Shown here: positions 55,639 through 64,000 of the stretch, piece by piece
How positions within the stretch are numbered: the first letter of the stretch is position 1
Layout: the number at the start of each line of letters is the position of its first letter
Origin: Uliginosibacterium gangwonense DSM 18521
GTDB taxonomy: Bacteria > Pseudomonadota > Gammaproteobacteria > Burkholderiales > Rhodocyclaceae
Assembly: GCF_000373965.1 (NCBI RefSeq)
Contig: NZ_KB892846.1
Location: 1 to 64,000, forward strand
Direction of reading: 5' to 3'
DNA: 64,000 bases
Notes under the pieces: generated by a model
Database searches by the model: none
What the model was told of the DNA's origin: nothing
What the model saw: the letters and a program-made list of their open reading frames with translations, nothing else
Made by a program: the position numbers and the translations under genes

Positions 55639-57876
55639 ATGGCACCCAAGCGCTTGCCCCATTTGCGCAAGAAGCGCGCTATGCTTGACGGTGTGAGCGA
55701 TTCCTTCGATCACCTACTCATGCGCGCCAAACCTGCCGCCCTTACCTGCTGGCTTCACCGATGTGCACTCTGTGCCATCGTTGCTGAACTGATGCTGCTC
55801 CCCAGCATGCTGGGCCTGCCGCCCTGGGGCGCGGTATTGCTGGCGCTGTCGAGTGCGGCAACACTCGTGGCCTATTACGAATGGCAGCAGAATCGACAGA
55901 TTCACGATAACGTGGAGCGCACCCACACCCAATGCTTGCAAAGGGTGCTGGACGTCATCCCGGAGCCGGTCTACATCAAGGATGCTGCTGGGCGCTACAT
56001 CCTGATCAATGACGCCTTTGCCCGCCAACGTGGGCAAGAAGCCAGCTTCATCGTCGGTAAAACAGCGCACGATCTGGCCGCCACCCCCGAAATTGCCGCC
56101 CGCGTCATGGCCGAGGATCAGCGCGTGTTGGTCGGGGAATCGGTGCTGCGCGAGGAGGTTTTCCACAACCCTGTCACCAGACGCGAAGTGTACCGCATCG
56201 TCTCCAAGGCACCGGGGCGTAACGCCTGGGATGAACCCATCATCGTCGGCTCCAGCTTCGACATCACTAACCTGCGGCTGGCGGAATTGGGCTTACGCAA
56301 TGCGCTGGATCGGCAGGTGCAGATGCGCGAATATCTCCAGCACGTGCTGGATGCCTTACCTACGGCAGTATTCGTCAAGGATGCCCAACACCGGTTCATG
56401 CTCACCAACAAGGCGCTTGCGCTGCTCTTCGGGCGTAACCCGGAAGAAATCCTGGGGCGCCGGGCCAGCAATATCTCATCACCCGAATTTGCCGAGCTGA
56501 TCGAAGCGGATGAGGATACGCTGCTCATGCAGCCTGGCAGCGAAATGAAAACGCGCGAGGAAACCCTCACCGACACCCAGGGCAGGCTACGCCAGATCAT
56601 CATCCATATGGTACCGGGCCAAGATCCCGATGCCCACCCGGTGGTGATCGGTACAATGACCGATATCACCTCGCTGCGCCGTGCCGAGACCCGCTGGCAA
56701 TTTGCCCTGGAAGGTGCAGGCGATGGTCTGTGGGATTGGAACCTCATCAGCCACCGCTCTTATTACTCGCCACGCTGGAAAGCCATGCTGGGCTATGCTG
56801 ACGACGACATCGGCGACTGCCCTGAAGAACGCACCCAACGCATCCACCCTGATGACCTGCTGGCGGCGGGGGCCGCCCTGCAGGCCCACCTTGTGGGCCA
56901 GGAACCACTCTATCTGGCCGAATACAGATTGCGCCACCACGACGGCCACTATGTATGGGTTTTGGACCGTGGCCAAGTCATGGAACGCGATATCAATGGC
57001 AAACCACTGCGGCTGATTGCCACCTACAGCGATATCACCCAGCGCAAGCAATTTGAGGAGGAGCTGCACCGCCATCGGCACCAGTTGCAAGAATTGGTGA
57101 AGAGCCGCACCGCCGAATTGCTTCAGGCCAAGAGCCGTGCAGAAAACGCCAGCGCGGCAAAAAGCAGCTTCGTCAGCAGCATGAGTCATGAATTGCGCAC
57201 CCCTCTGCACGCCATCCTCAGCTTTGCCCGCCTGGGTGCAGATCGTGTGACGGAAGCCCCACCCGAGCGCCTGCGCGATTACTTCAACCGCATCAACCAG
57301 AGCGGCGAGCGCCTGCTCCTGTTACTCAACGACTTGCTGGACCTCTCCAAACTCGAAGCCGGGCGCATGGATCTGGCCCTGCAACACGTCCAACTTCATC
57401 AGGTGGTGCGAGAAGCCTTATTGGAATTTGAAGCCGCCATCGCCACCAAGCATCTCCAAATTGAAAGCAGCCTGGATTTGCACGGTACCGTACTGGGCGA
57501 CCCGATGCGCCTGGGCCAGGTAGTGCGCAACCTGCTCTCCAACGCCATCAAGCACTCTCCAGAGAACGGCCAGCTACGCCTGCACATCAGTGCCACCACA
57601 TTGCATGCCCACCCCGGCAGCGACAATCTGCCCAATCTGCCCGCGATACAATTACGGATTGCCGATCAAGGCATCGGCATCCCCCCGGAAGAGCTCGAAC
57701 GCATCTTTGAGACTTTCGTCCAGGCCAGTCACACCACCCACAGCAGCGGTAGCTCTGGGCTGGGGCTGGCAATCTGCCGTGAGATCATCCAGGCCCACGG
57801 CGGTCTGATCTACGCACGTAACCGTAGCGAGGGCGGAGCCGAATTCATCGTCTGCATCCCCTGCCCATTAAATTGA
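55639..57876 (+). CDS. Multi-PAS sensor histidine kinase
   Basis: A 745-residue sensor kinase. Two hydrophobic segments (about 38-80) anchor it, then three PAS domains (about 100-215, 235-350 and 360-470). The dimerisation domain carries the phosphoacceptor His517 in SSMSHELRTPLHAI. The ATPase domain has NLLSNAIKHS, DQGIGIPPEELERIFE and GLGLAICREI. No REC domain is attached, so the divergent REC-PAS protein is the natural partner. Starts at 55681 or 55720 are possible; the ribosome binding sites are weak. A terminator for the convergent gene lies downstream. Confidence 0.9.
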   Translation: MAPKRLPHLRKKRAMLDGVSDSFDHLLMRAKPAALTCWLHRCALCAIVAELMLLPSMLGLPPWGAVLLALSSAATLVAYYEWQQNRQIHDNVERTHTQCLQRVLDVIPEPVYIKDAAGRYILINDAFARQRGQEASFIVGKTAHDLAATPEIAARVMAEDQRVLVGESVLREEVFHNPVTRREVYRIVSKAPGRNAWDEPIIVGSSFDITNLRLAELGLRNALDRQVQMREYLQHVLDALPTAVFVKDAQHRFMLTNKALALLFGRNPEEILGRRASNISSPEFAELIEADEDTLLMQPGSEMKTREETLTDTQGRLRQIIIHMVPGQDPDAHPVVIGTMTDITSLRRAETRWQFALEGAGDGLWDWNLISHRSYYSPRWKAMLGYADDDIGDCPEERTQRIHPDDLLAAGAALQAHLVGQEPLYLAEYRLRHHDGHYVWVLDRGQVMERDINGKPLRLIATYSDITQRKQFEEELHRHRHQLQELVKSRTAELLQAKSRAENASAAKSSFVSSMSHELRTPLHAILSFARLGADRVTEAPPERLRDYFNRINQSGERLLLLLNDLLDLSKLEAGRMDLALQHVQLHQVVREALLEFEAAIATKHLQIESSLDLHGTVLGDPMRLGQVVRNLLSNAIKHSPENGQLRLHISATTLHAHPGSDNLPNLPAIQLRIADQGIGIPPEELERIFETFVQASHTTHSSGSSGLGLAICREIIQAHGGLIYARNRSEGGAEFIVCIPCPLN

Positions 57877-57907
57877 GGCATGCAGCAAACACAGCGCGAC
57901 ACAGCAT

Positions 57908-57935
57908 AAAAAAGCCAGCCTGTAAAAAGGCTGGC
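57908..57935 (-). terminator. Intrinsic terminator of second pectate lyase
   Basis: GCCAGCCT (57914-57921) pairs with AGGCTGGC (57928-57935); on the minus strand the stem is followed by six T residues. It lies about 70 bases past the lyase stop. Confidence 0.85.
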
Positions 57936-58006
57936 CTGTGCGGACCCAAGGCGATCCTCTTGGCATATCAATCAACCAGCGGATCGCCCTGCTCCAAAGA
58001 TCAATT

Positions 58007-59110
58007 TCACTTGCAAGTCAGCGTCTTCAAACCCTTGCCTTGACCGGCAACGGCTGGCAGGTTGTTCTTGACGCATGTGGCGGTGTCAGGCGTATAGGTA
58101 TAGGTCATTTCCGCGCTGGGGAAAGCCTTGGTAGTCGTCCAATCCGTCGCATCCTTACAGGTGCCGGAACATGCCGTCCACTTGATGCCATATGTGCCGA
58201 AATCGCTTGCACTGGCCACGTTGTTGTTGCGCAGATCCCAGTAACCGATCTTCGAACTGTCACGCGAGGTCACGATATTCTTGGTGTTGACGAACCAGTT
58301 CCCTTCGATCAGCGCCTGCCCACCCATACGCACATTGATGCCCGAGGTGGTCACACCGCTATAGATGTTGTTGTACTCATGCGTAAAACCGCCACGTTGC
58401 AGCGGAATACGGGCCCCAACGTTAGAGTAGTAGTTATGGTGGAAAGTGATATGCCGCTTCGATAGATCGGTATCGCTGGAGCCATCCAGACCCACCTTGT
58501 GGTGATCATGGATGTAGTTGTACGAAATGGTGATGTTGTCGATGTTGCTCTTCATGTCCATCACGCCGTCAAAGGCCGTGTCGTTACCCGGAGTGCCTGC
58601 ACACCAGATCTCGCCGCCCTCTTCCACGTTACGGCTGAACATTTCGTTATGGTCAATCCAGATGTTCTTGGCAGAACCTTCGACGCCAAAAATGTCACCG
58701 TTGCTGCTCCCGCCGGGCAGCATACCGATCTTCATATTGCGAACGATGACATTGCTTGAAGCACCCTTGATGCGGATGCCAAAATTAGCGGAAGAACCAT
58801 CGGCACCAATAATGGTGACGTCACTCTTACCATCGATCACCACCTCACGGGCAGCCTTCTTCCATTGGCCGCAAACATCGGCTTGAGCTGCCTTGATGTC
58901 AGCGTCCTGATTACCCGTATAGCGGATCACCACAGGCCCAGTGGCCTTGTCAATGATGCTCTGAATGGCTGCCATCGTGCTGGCGGTCTGTTCCGCAGCA
59001 CTTCCGCCCCCTGTTGCGGTGGCATATCCGCCTGTATTACTAGCAAAAGCCATGCTTGCGCTCAGCGCAAGCACAACAGACAAAAAAGCGGTTTTGGTTT
59101 TGAACTGCAT
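58007..59110 (-). CDS. Secreted pectate lyase, polysaccharide lyase family 1
   Basis: A 367-residue PL1 pectate lyase with a Sec signal peptide ending SMAFASN (about residue 25), so it is secreted rather than anchored. Key elements are IWIDHNEMFS, DGVMDMKSNIDNITISYNYIHDHHK (calcium ligands), and HHNYYSNVGARIPLQRGG with the catalytic Arg in the RIPLQRGG motif. The end contains cysteines (ACSGTC, ATCVKN, LTCK) likely disulphide-bonded. GGAGAC precedes the ATG at 59110; a GTG at 59116 is less likely. It shares substrate with the lipoprotein lyase at 35.6-37.2 kb. Confidence 0.92.
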   Translation of the reverse strand: MQFKTKTAFLSVVLALSASMAFASNTGGYATATGGGSAAEQTASTMAAIQSIIDKATGPVVIRYTGNQDADIKAAQADVCGQWKKAAREVVIDGKSDVTIIGADGSSANFGIRIKGASSNVIVRNMKIGMLPGGSSNGDIFGVEGSAKNIWIDHNEMFSRNVEEGGEIWCAGTPGNDTAFDGVMDMKSNIDNITISYNYIHDHHKVGLDGSSDTDLSKRHITFHHNYYSNVGARIPLQRGGFTHEYNNIYSGVTTSGINVRMGGQALIEGNWFVNTKNIVTSRDSSKIGYWDLRNNNVASASDFGTYGIKWTACSGTCKDATDWTTTKAFPSAEMTYTYTPDTATCVKNNLPAVAGQGKGLKTLTCK

Positions 59111-59448
59111 AATCACAAAGTCTCCAAACTAGGGTTAAACAAACAATCTCTGCGTTGGGGATAAGGCACCAATGCCCATACTTTTCGGCTATTTCGTCAG
59201 CAAGGCACTAGATGACATTGTTTTTGTCATTTTTTGTTACCGGTATCATCATAACGCCCACCCTTACAATCTGAAGCGCCGCTTGTCGGTCTTTCACTCA
59301 AATTTCATATAGATCAATAAAAACCGATCACAACAACTAAAATCCTGATCGAATATCCTACAACATTCCAAGTGGGTGACGAATTTCGGCACCACAGACC
59401 GTAAGTCAGCACTACGCCGCTCCAATGTGTAACGGCTATTTGACGATC
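59111..59448. other. Upstream region of pectate lyase and NtrC-like site
   Basis: A 340-base stretch holding the minus-strand pectate lyase promoter (not fixed). No gene is supported; a minus-strand frame (59314-59625) crosses the regulatory sites and has no ribosome binding site of its own. Confidence 0.4.
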
Positions 59449-59465
59449 TGCACCAGAAAAGTGCA
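59449..59465 (+). promoter_or_regulatory. NtrC-like enhancer site
   Basis: TGCACCAGAAAAGTGCA has the TGCAC-N7-GTGCA dyad of NtrC sites and matches the enterobacterial consensus at 14 of 17 positions. It lies about 80 bases upstream of the sigma-54 promoter, a typical enhancer distance. Confidence 0.6.
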
Positions 59466-59528
59466 GTGCCATCCGCAGCGAACGCACCAAGCCCACACGC
59501 AGAACCGCCCCGCCAAGATTTTTACATC

Positions 59529-59545
59529 TGGCACGCAGTTTGCTT
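59529..59545 (+). promoter_or_regulatory. Sigma-54 promoter
   Basis: TGGCACGCAGTTTGCTT carries the invariant GG (59530-59531) and GC (59542-59543) ten bases apart in the consensus TGGCACG-N4-TTGCT. Transcription would start near 59554. Confidence 0.75.
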
Positions 59546-59553
59546 AATACAAA

Positions 59554-59660
59554 GCGATGCTTACGTCGAATGTCGTAACTGCATTCTCCTCCTGCCGCCA
59601 GTTTGAAGGCGTGCTTTGGCCGCACGGTGCCTGGAACAGATACCGTGCGGTTAATTTTTT
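59554..59660 (+). ncRNA. Putative NtrC/sigma-54-dependent small RNA
   Basis: A sigma-54 promoter starts about 105 bases before a strong terminator with no ORF between them, which is the signature of a small RNA. Folding by eye gives a first hairpin (ATGCTTACG at 59557-59565 with CGTAA-CT-GCAT at 59574-59584). A single-stranded stretch with CTCCTCC (59586-59592), an anti-Shine-Dalgarno motif, follows, then a weak GC hairpin and the terminator stem. It could base-pair with GGAGG start sites of many genes here. Expression under nitrogen limitation is expected if the NtrC-like site is real. The alternative is a leader or attenuator for the downstream gene. Confidence 0.55.
59620..59660 (+). terminator. 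Strong orphan intrinsic terminator
   Basis: CCGCACGGT (59620-59628) pairs with ACCGTGCGG (59642-59650), followed by TTAATTTTTT. It lies 98 bases before the next gene and downstream of no annotated gene, consistent with ending a small RNA. Confidence 0.85.
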
Positions 59661-59757
59661 CCAGTCTCCGCCCACAAGGGAACTCCAGTCTGCGTTTTAA
59701 GGATGGCGCCTGCTACAATGCCAGGAAAATATCCATACCAGCCTTGGAGCTGCCCTG

Positions 59758-61227
59758 ATGAAAAATCGCCTTGCCCCACTGGCCTTCGGCCTACTGTTGG
59801 CCCTGCCCCTATGCACCAGCCAAGCCGCCACAGCGGCTGGATCGCGTAATGAACGCCTTGCACGCGACTATTACAGCCGCCTGATTGCCACACCCACACC
59901 ACAAACAGCCGAGCTGACCCTCTTTGCTAACCTGCTGCCCAAGGGGGGCGATCTGCATAACCACTATTCCGGCGCGCAGTATGCCGAAACCTATCTAGCG
60001 TGGATCGACCAACAGCATTACTGCATCAATCCGCAGAGTTCCCAAATCCAGACCACATCACCCACAGGGCCGGACTGCGTGAGCGCCGCCGACCTCGTCA
60101 ATAACGAGAATGCCTACCGCACCCTGCTGCAACGCTGGTCTGACAAGGACTTCTCCAACCACACCCAGCTCCAGCCTCCGCCCGATCAACAGTTCTTCGA
60201 CACCTTCGGCTACTTCGGTGCCATTTCCGGTTATGACACACCAGCCGGGCTACGCCTCTTGAAAGAGCGGGCCAAGGCAGAAAATGTGCAGTATCTGGAA
60301 ACCATGCTGCAAAGCGCCCCGGCCACCATCAACCCACAGCTTGCCCCGGCGATTGATGCCTTGTCGCCGGACGCCACCCGGGCCCAATTTAATGCGGCTA
60401 TCGTGCCCTATGCCGATTTCCTTGCTAACGACCCCGGCGCACAGAAATCCATTGCCGACTACCGCGAACGGCTTGCCGGATACGCCAAAGGCATTGATGA
60501 GGCAGACTTCACACTGCGCTTCCAGACCTATGTGGGCCGCACCAGCGCAGCCTCCAAGGTTTTCGCTGGCTTATTCGCCGCTTTTGCCGCTGCGCAGAAC
60601 AACCCGCTGATCGTCGGCGTCAACATCGTCGCGCCTGAGAACAACACCGTCTCAATGCGGGACTATGCGCTGCACATGCGCATGTTCCAATATCTGCGCC
60701 AACGTTTCCCCGGCGTACACATCTCCACCCATGCAGGGGAACTCGCGCTGGGTATGGTGCCCCCTGAAGGGCTGCGCAATCACATCCGGCAAGCGGTAGA
60801 AATTGCCGGGGCCGAACGCATTGGCCACGGCGTGGATATCGCCCATGAAGACAATGCCGATCAACTACTGGCAGAGCTTGCCACCAAGAACATTGCCATT
60901 GAAGTCAATCTCACCAGCAACGCCTTTATCCTGGGCGTAGCCAACGACGCTCACCCGGTCACGCTCTATGCCCGCCAGGGCGTCCCCTTCGTGCTCTCCA
61001 CTGATGACCCCGGCGTATCGCGCAACAACCTCAGCGGCGAATACCTGCTCTACATCACGCGCTACAAGCCTAGTTACGAAGCGCTCAAACGCGTGGTCTA
61101 CAACAGCATCCGCTACGCCTTCCTCACCCCAGAAGAAAAGCAACAGCAATTGCGCAAGCTGGATGAGCGATTTGCAAGCTTTGAAGCACGCATGGCGAAA
61201 TTGGCAAAACCCATCCAGACCCGATAA
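59758..61227 (+). CDS. Secreted adenosine deaminase-like enzyme
   Basis: A 489-residue metal-dependent hydrolase of the adenosine deaminase superfamily with a signal peptide ending SQAATA (about residue 24), so it acts in the periplasm or outside the cell. Metal and catalytic motifs are complete: GGDLHNHYSG (His67 and His69), HISTHAGE, RIGHGVDI and LSTDDPGV. It would deaminate adenosine (or a related nucleoside) to inosine, possibly for nucleoside salvage. Length and secretion recall the ADGF-type branch. A TGCTACAAT extended -10 (59711-59719) lies upstream. Confidence 0.87.
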   Translation: MKNRLAPLAFGLLLALPLCTSQAATAAGSRNERLARDYYSRLIATPTPQTAELTLFANLLPKGGDLHNHYSGAQYAETYLAWIDQQHYCINPQSSQIQTTSPTGPDCVSAADLVNNENAYRTLLQRWSDKDFSNHTQLQPPPDQQFFDTFGYFGAISGYDTPAGLRLLKERAKAENVQYLETMLQSAPATINPQLAPAIDALSPDATRAQFNAAIVPYADFLANDPGAQKSIADYRERLAGYAKGIDEADFTLRFQTYVGRTSAASKVFAGLFAAFAAAQNNPLIVGVNIVAPENNTVSMRDYALHMRMFQYLRQRFPGVHISTHAGELALGMVPPEGLRNHIRQAVEIAGAERIGHGVDIAHEDNADQLLAELATKNIAIEVNLTSNAFILGVANDAHPVTLYARQGVPFVLSTDDPGVSRNNLSGEYLLYITRYKPSYEALKRVVYNSIRYAFLTPEEKQQQLRKLDERFASFEARMAKLAKPIQTR

Positions 61228-61403
61228 AACAGACGCACAAGGAGCACATGGGCGCAGAAACGGTTTCTGTCTGCCTTGCATGATGAAGATGGACGGATGG
61301 AATCCAAACAGTTTCTTACAAATTACAGTCAGCAAGTCCCCAGACACCTCCGTTAACATGAGCCATTAGTGGAGGTTTTGCCCACCTCGTAGCGGAGGTC
61401 GTC

Positions 61404-62984
61404 ATGCATTGCATTGCGCCAGATCTGGGACGCACGGTGATACGCCGTATCTGTGGGATTGGCACCGCCGCATTCCTGTTGGCCGCGTGCGCCCAACAGC
61501 CTGCACGCCAAACTATACAGCAAGCGGACGCTACCGCCTTGCAGGGCAGCGATATCGTCAAACTCACCAACCGGCTGAGTTGGGGCGTCACGCCCTCGCT
61601 AGTGCAACATGCCCAGACCGTGGGGGCAGTTCGTTTCGTTGAGGAGCAGTTGCACCCGGCTGCACATCCGGCATTGCCTGCTGAGATCCAGTCGCGGATC
61701 GATGCCATGCGCATCAGCAAGACGCCCTTACCTGAACTGATGCAGCAGATGGAACGCCAGCGGCGGGATGCCGATGCGCTCACCGACGACGAAGCCAAGA
61801 AAACCGCCCAACGCACCTACCAGCAGGATATGACAGCGCTGGCCCGCGAGGCGGCCACCCGTTCCTTACTGCGCGATGTGTATTCGCCCGACCAGTTGCA
61901 GGAACAGATGGTCTGGTTCTGGATGAACCATTTCAACGTCTTCCAATACAAGGCCAATCTACGAATCACCGTGGGGGATTTTGAAGAGAATGCGATCCGC
62001 CCACATGTGCTGGGCCATTTCCGCGACCTGTTGCGGGCCACGGCCCTGCACCCGGCCATGCTCACCTATCTAGATAACGAGCGTAACGCCGCCAAGCAAA
62101 TCAACGAAAACTACGCCCGCGAGATCATGGAGCTTCATTCCCTGGGTGTGAGCGGAGGTTATAGCCAAGCAGACGTGCAAGAGCTGGCCCGCGTACTCAC
62201 TGGCATAGGGGTGAATTACAGCGAAAACACCCCAAAAGTTCGCCCCAAACTTCAGGATCAATACCAACAGCATGGATTGTTTGAATTCAACCCCGAACGC
62301 CATGACTATGGCAACAAACAATTCCTCGGCCAAACCATTCAGGGCAAAGGCTTGGCCGAGCTTGATGAAGTCATCGACCGCCTTGCCCGCCACCCAGCCA
62401 CTGCACGTTTCCTGAGCACCAAGCTTGCCACTTATTTCCTGGGTGCGCCGCCCTCCGCCGCCCTGGTGGCACGCATGGCCGACACCTATACACGCAGTGA
62501 TGGGGATATCGGCGCAGTATTGCGCACCTTGTTCTACGCGCCGGAATTCATCCGGTCACTCGACCGTGGTTTCAAAGACCCCGTGCATTACGTGGTTTCC
62601 GCTGTGCGACTGGCCTATGACCGCAAGCCCATTCTCAACGCCAGCCCCATGCTCAACTGGCTGGATCGCATGGGCGAGCCGTTTTATGGGCACCTCACAC
62701 CGGACGGTTACCCCCTTGGCATGGGCGCCTGGACCTCTTCCGGGCAGATGACCACCCGTTTTGAAATTGCCAAAGCCATCGGCAGTGGCAGCGCAGGGCT
62801 GTTCCGCAGCGATACCACGCCGCCTGTGGAACGCCCCGCCTTCCCACAATTGGCTAATGCCCTATATTACCAGCAACTGGAAAAACGGCTGGCGCCCGCC
62901 ACGCACCAAGCATTGGAGCAGGCCAGCAGCCCACAGGAATGGAACATGCTCTATCTGGCATCCCCCGAAATGATGCGTCGGTAA
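61404..62984 (+). CDS. DUF1800 lipoprotein
   Basis: A 526-residue exported protein with a lipobox-like LLAAC near residue 29. The DUF1800 pattern runs from LTNRLSWGVTPSLV to the end, with LQEQMVWFWMNHFNVFQ, YLDNERNAAKQINENYAREIMELHSLGVSGGYSQADVQELARVLTG split across helices, and YFLGAPPSAALVARMA. The family is almost always encoded with DUF1501 and is thought to be exported, but its biochemical role is unknown. GGAGG precedes the ATG. The partner follows 67 bases later. Confidence 0.85.
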   Translation: MHCIAPDLGRTVIRRICGIGTAAFLLAACAQQPARQTIQQADATALQGSDIVKLTNRLSWGVTPSLVQHAQTVGAVRFVEEQLHPAAHPALPAEIQSRIDAMRISKTPLPELMQQMERQRRDADALTDDEAKKTAQRTYQQDMTALAREAATRSLLRDVYSPDQLQEQMVWFWMNHFNVFQYKANLRITVGDFEENAIRPHVLGHFRDLLRATALHPAMLTYLDNERNAAKQINENYAREIMELHSLGVSGGYSQADVQELARVLTGIGVNYSENTPKVRPKLQDQYQQHGLFEFNPERHDYGNKQFLGQTIQGKGLAELDEVIDRLARHPATARFLSTKLATYFLGAPPSAALVARMADTYTRSDGDIGAVLRTLFYAPEFIRSLDRGFKDPVHYVVSAVRLAYDRKPILNASPMLNWLDRMGEPFYGHLTPDGYPLGMGAWTSSGQMTTRFEIAKAIGSGSAGLFRSDTTPPVERPAFPQLANALYYQQLEKRLAPATHQALEQASSPQEWNMLYLASPEMMRR

Positions 62985-63051
62985 ATTGCCCCCATCGCCG
63001 CACCACACATGCCATATAGATTTACAGATCCTCTACCCCAGGAGGTCAGCC

Positions 63052-64000
63052 ATGAATCGTAGAACCTTGCTCAAGACTTTTGCTGCAGGTGCGCTCGCCA
63101 CCGCGGCGGGTCGTCTTTTCGCCGCGCCTGCCAACACACCGCGCTTCCTGCTGGTGTTTTTGCGCGGGGGCTATGATGCAGCAAATCTGCTGATCCCCAT
63201 TTCCAGCAATTTCTACTACGCCGCGCGCCCCAACATCGCGATTGCCAAGCCGGGCAATGATCTGGCCAGCGCCCTGCCACTGAACACGGATTGGGGGCTG
63301 CACCCTGCGTTGCGCGACAGCCTTTATCCACTCTACCAAAACGGCCAGCTTGCCTTCATCCCCTTCGCCGGGACCGACGACACCACCCGCAGCCACTTTG
63401 AGACGCAAGACAGCATCGAACTTGGCCAAGGCCCTGGCTTCCTGCATAGCGATCATTCGGGCTTCCTCAACCGACTGGCACAGGAGCTACAGGGCACCAC
63501 ACCCATCGCCTTCACCGAGCAACTTCCGCTCATCATGCAAGGCAGGCAGGAGGTTCCCAACATCGCCCTGCGCAACGCCAGCAAACCCGGCGTAGACGCA
63601 CGTCAGAGCAGCCTGATCGCCAGCATGTACCACGGCAGCCCCTTGGCGGAAAGTGTTGAGCAGGGCTTTGCCGTACGTGACGAAGCGCTGCACACGTTGG
63701 AAACCGAGATGAATCAGGCCAGTCGCAACGCCATCACTGCAAAGGGGTTTGAGCTGGAAGCACGACGCATCGCCCGCCTTATGCTGGATAAATACACCCT
63801 GGGTTTCGTAGATGTTGGCGGCTGGGATACCCACGTCGGCCAAGGCGGCGCAACAGGAGCGCTGGCGGGACGATTCGACGAACTTGGACGCGGCTTGGCC
63901 GCCTATGCCGATGAAATGGGCAGCGCGTGGCACAATACCGTGGTGATGGTCATCAGCGAATTCGGGCGCACCTTCCGTGAGAATGGCAATCGTGGCACTG
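63052..64000 (+). CDS. DUF1501 protein, N-terminal part (cut by window end)
   Basis: At least 316 residues of an exported DUF1501 protein; the frame remains open at the last base. It begins with a twin-arginine-like signal (MNRRTLLKTFAAGALATAAG), then FLLVFLRGGYDAANLLIP and VDVGGWDTHVGQGGATG...EFGRTFREN, the sulfatase/alkaline-phosphatase-superfamily-like core of the family. It probably works with the upstream DUF1800 protein in the periplasm. AGGAGG precedes the ATG. The C-terminus is outside the window. Confidence 0.87.
   Translation, partial: MNRRTLLKTFAAGALATAAGRLFAAPANTPRFLLVFLRGGYDAANLLIPISSNFYYAARPNIAIAKPGNDLASALPLNTDWGLHPALRDSLYPLYQNGQLAFIPFAGTDDTTRSHFETQDSIELGQGPGFLHSDHSGFLNRLAQELQGTTPIAFTEQLPLIMQGRQEVPNIALRNASKPGVDARQSSLIASMYHGSPLAESVEQGFAVRDEALHTLETEMNQASRNAITAKGFELEARRIARLMLDKYTLGFVDVGGWDTHVGQGGATGALAGRFDELGRGLAAYADEMGSAWHNTVVMVISEFGRTFRENGNRGT

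Noticed and set aside
59314-59625. Minus-strand frame across the NtrC-like and sigma-54 sites
   Set aside because: Its start lies in the terminator stem and it shows no family or signal pattern. A GGAGGAG on this strand precedes only a 7-codon frame in another phase.

Overview
This is a G+C-rich chromosomal segment of a Gram-negative bacterium, most likely a betaproteobacterium of the Rhodocyclales type. The support is the ftsK-lolA-rarA block with serS nearby, trxB followed by an Smr-domain gene, many lipoprotein and Sec signal peptides, and the MipA/OmpV, TolC and LolA families. The mix of pectin-degrading enzymes with several sensory proteins suggests an organism that feeds on plant material in soil or water. 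No rRNA gene, tRNA gene or CRISPR array was seen.

Layout. 1-7.2 kb: the end of an IS5-family transposase, small hypothetical genes, a sugar-type periplasmic binding protein, a GH28 pectinase overlapping a helical protein gene, a MipA-like porin and two exported proteins. 7.2-17.3 kb, mostly minus strand: NhaD-type antiporter, an SDR-like conserved protein, a diguanylate cyclase (plus), a short-chain dehydrogenase, a DUF2325 protein, a chromate transporter and a zinc-ribbon membrane protein. 17.4-24.6 kb: a secreted chorismate mutase/cyclohexadienyl dehydratase fusion, then a four-gene TolC/HlyD/ABC-2 permease operon lacking an ATPase, divergent from a LysR regulator. 24.7-28.7 kb: lysS, its terminator, and an AT-rich island with an unrecognised cytosolic-protein/4-TM-protein gene pair and a MITE-like repeat.

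28.8-38.6 kb: an orphan amino-acid-type binding protein, a ProQ/FinO protein, a lipoprotein, a flavodoxin-like quinone reductase divergent from its probable HxlR regulator, a DUF1615 lipoprotein, a lipoprotein pectate lyase and an isochorismatase-like hydrolase. 38.8-50 kb, housekeeping: serS, an RsgA-type GTPase behind a structured leader with a 13-codon upstream ORF, a Cys-rich YidD-like gene, rarA, lolA, ftsK, a Crp/Fnr regulator, trxB and an Smr gene. 50.4-64 kb: a secreted subtilase, a Pro/Asn-rich lipoprotein, a REC-PAS regulator divergent from a multi-PAS histidine kinase, a second pectate lyase, an intergenic region carrying an NtrC-like site, a sigma-54 promoter and a terminator (probable small RNA), a secreted adenosine deaminase-like enzyme, and a DUF1800/DUF1501 pair running off the end.

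Three pectin-active enzymes (GH28 and two PL1 lyases) lie within about 57 kb but not in one operon. The lyases would cut polygalacturonate outside the cell; the GH28 protein has no signal peptide and could act on imported oligomers. The strongest candidates for undescribed biology are the putative nitrogen-regulated small RNA at 59.55-59.66 kb and the AT-rich two-gene module at 26.6-28.2 kb. Family calls rest on motif recognition by eye; no database search was run.
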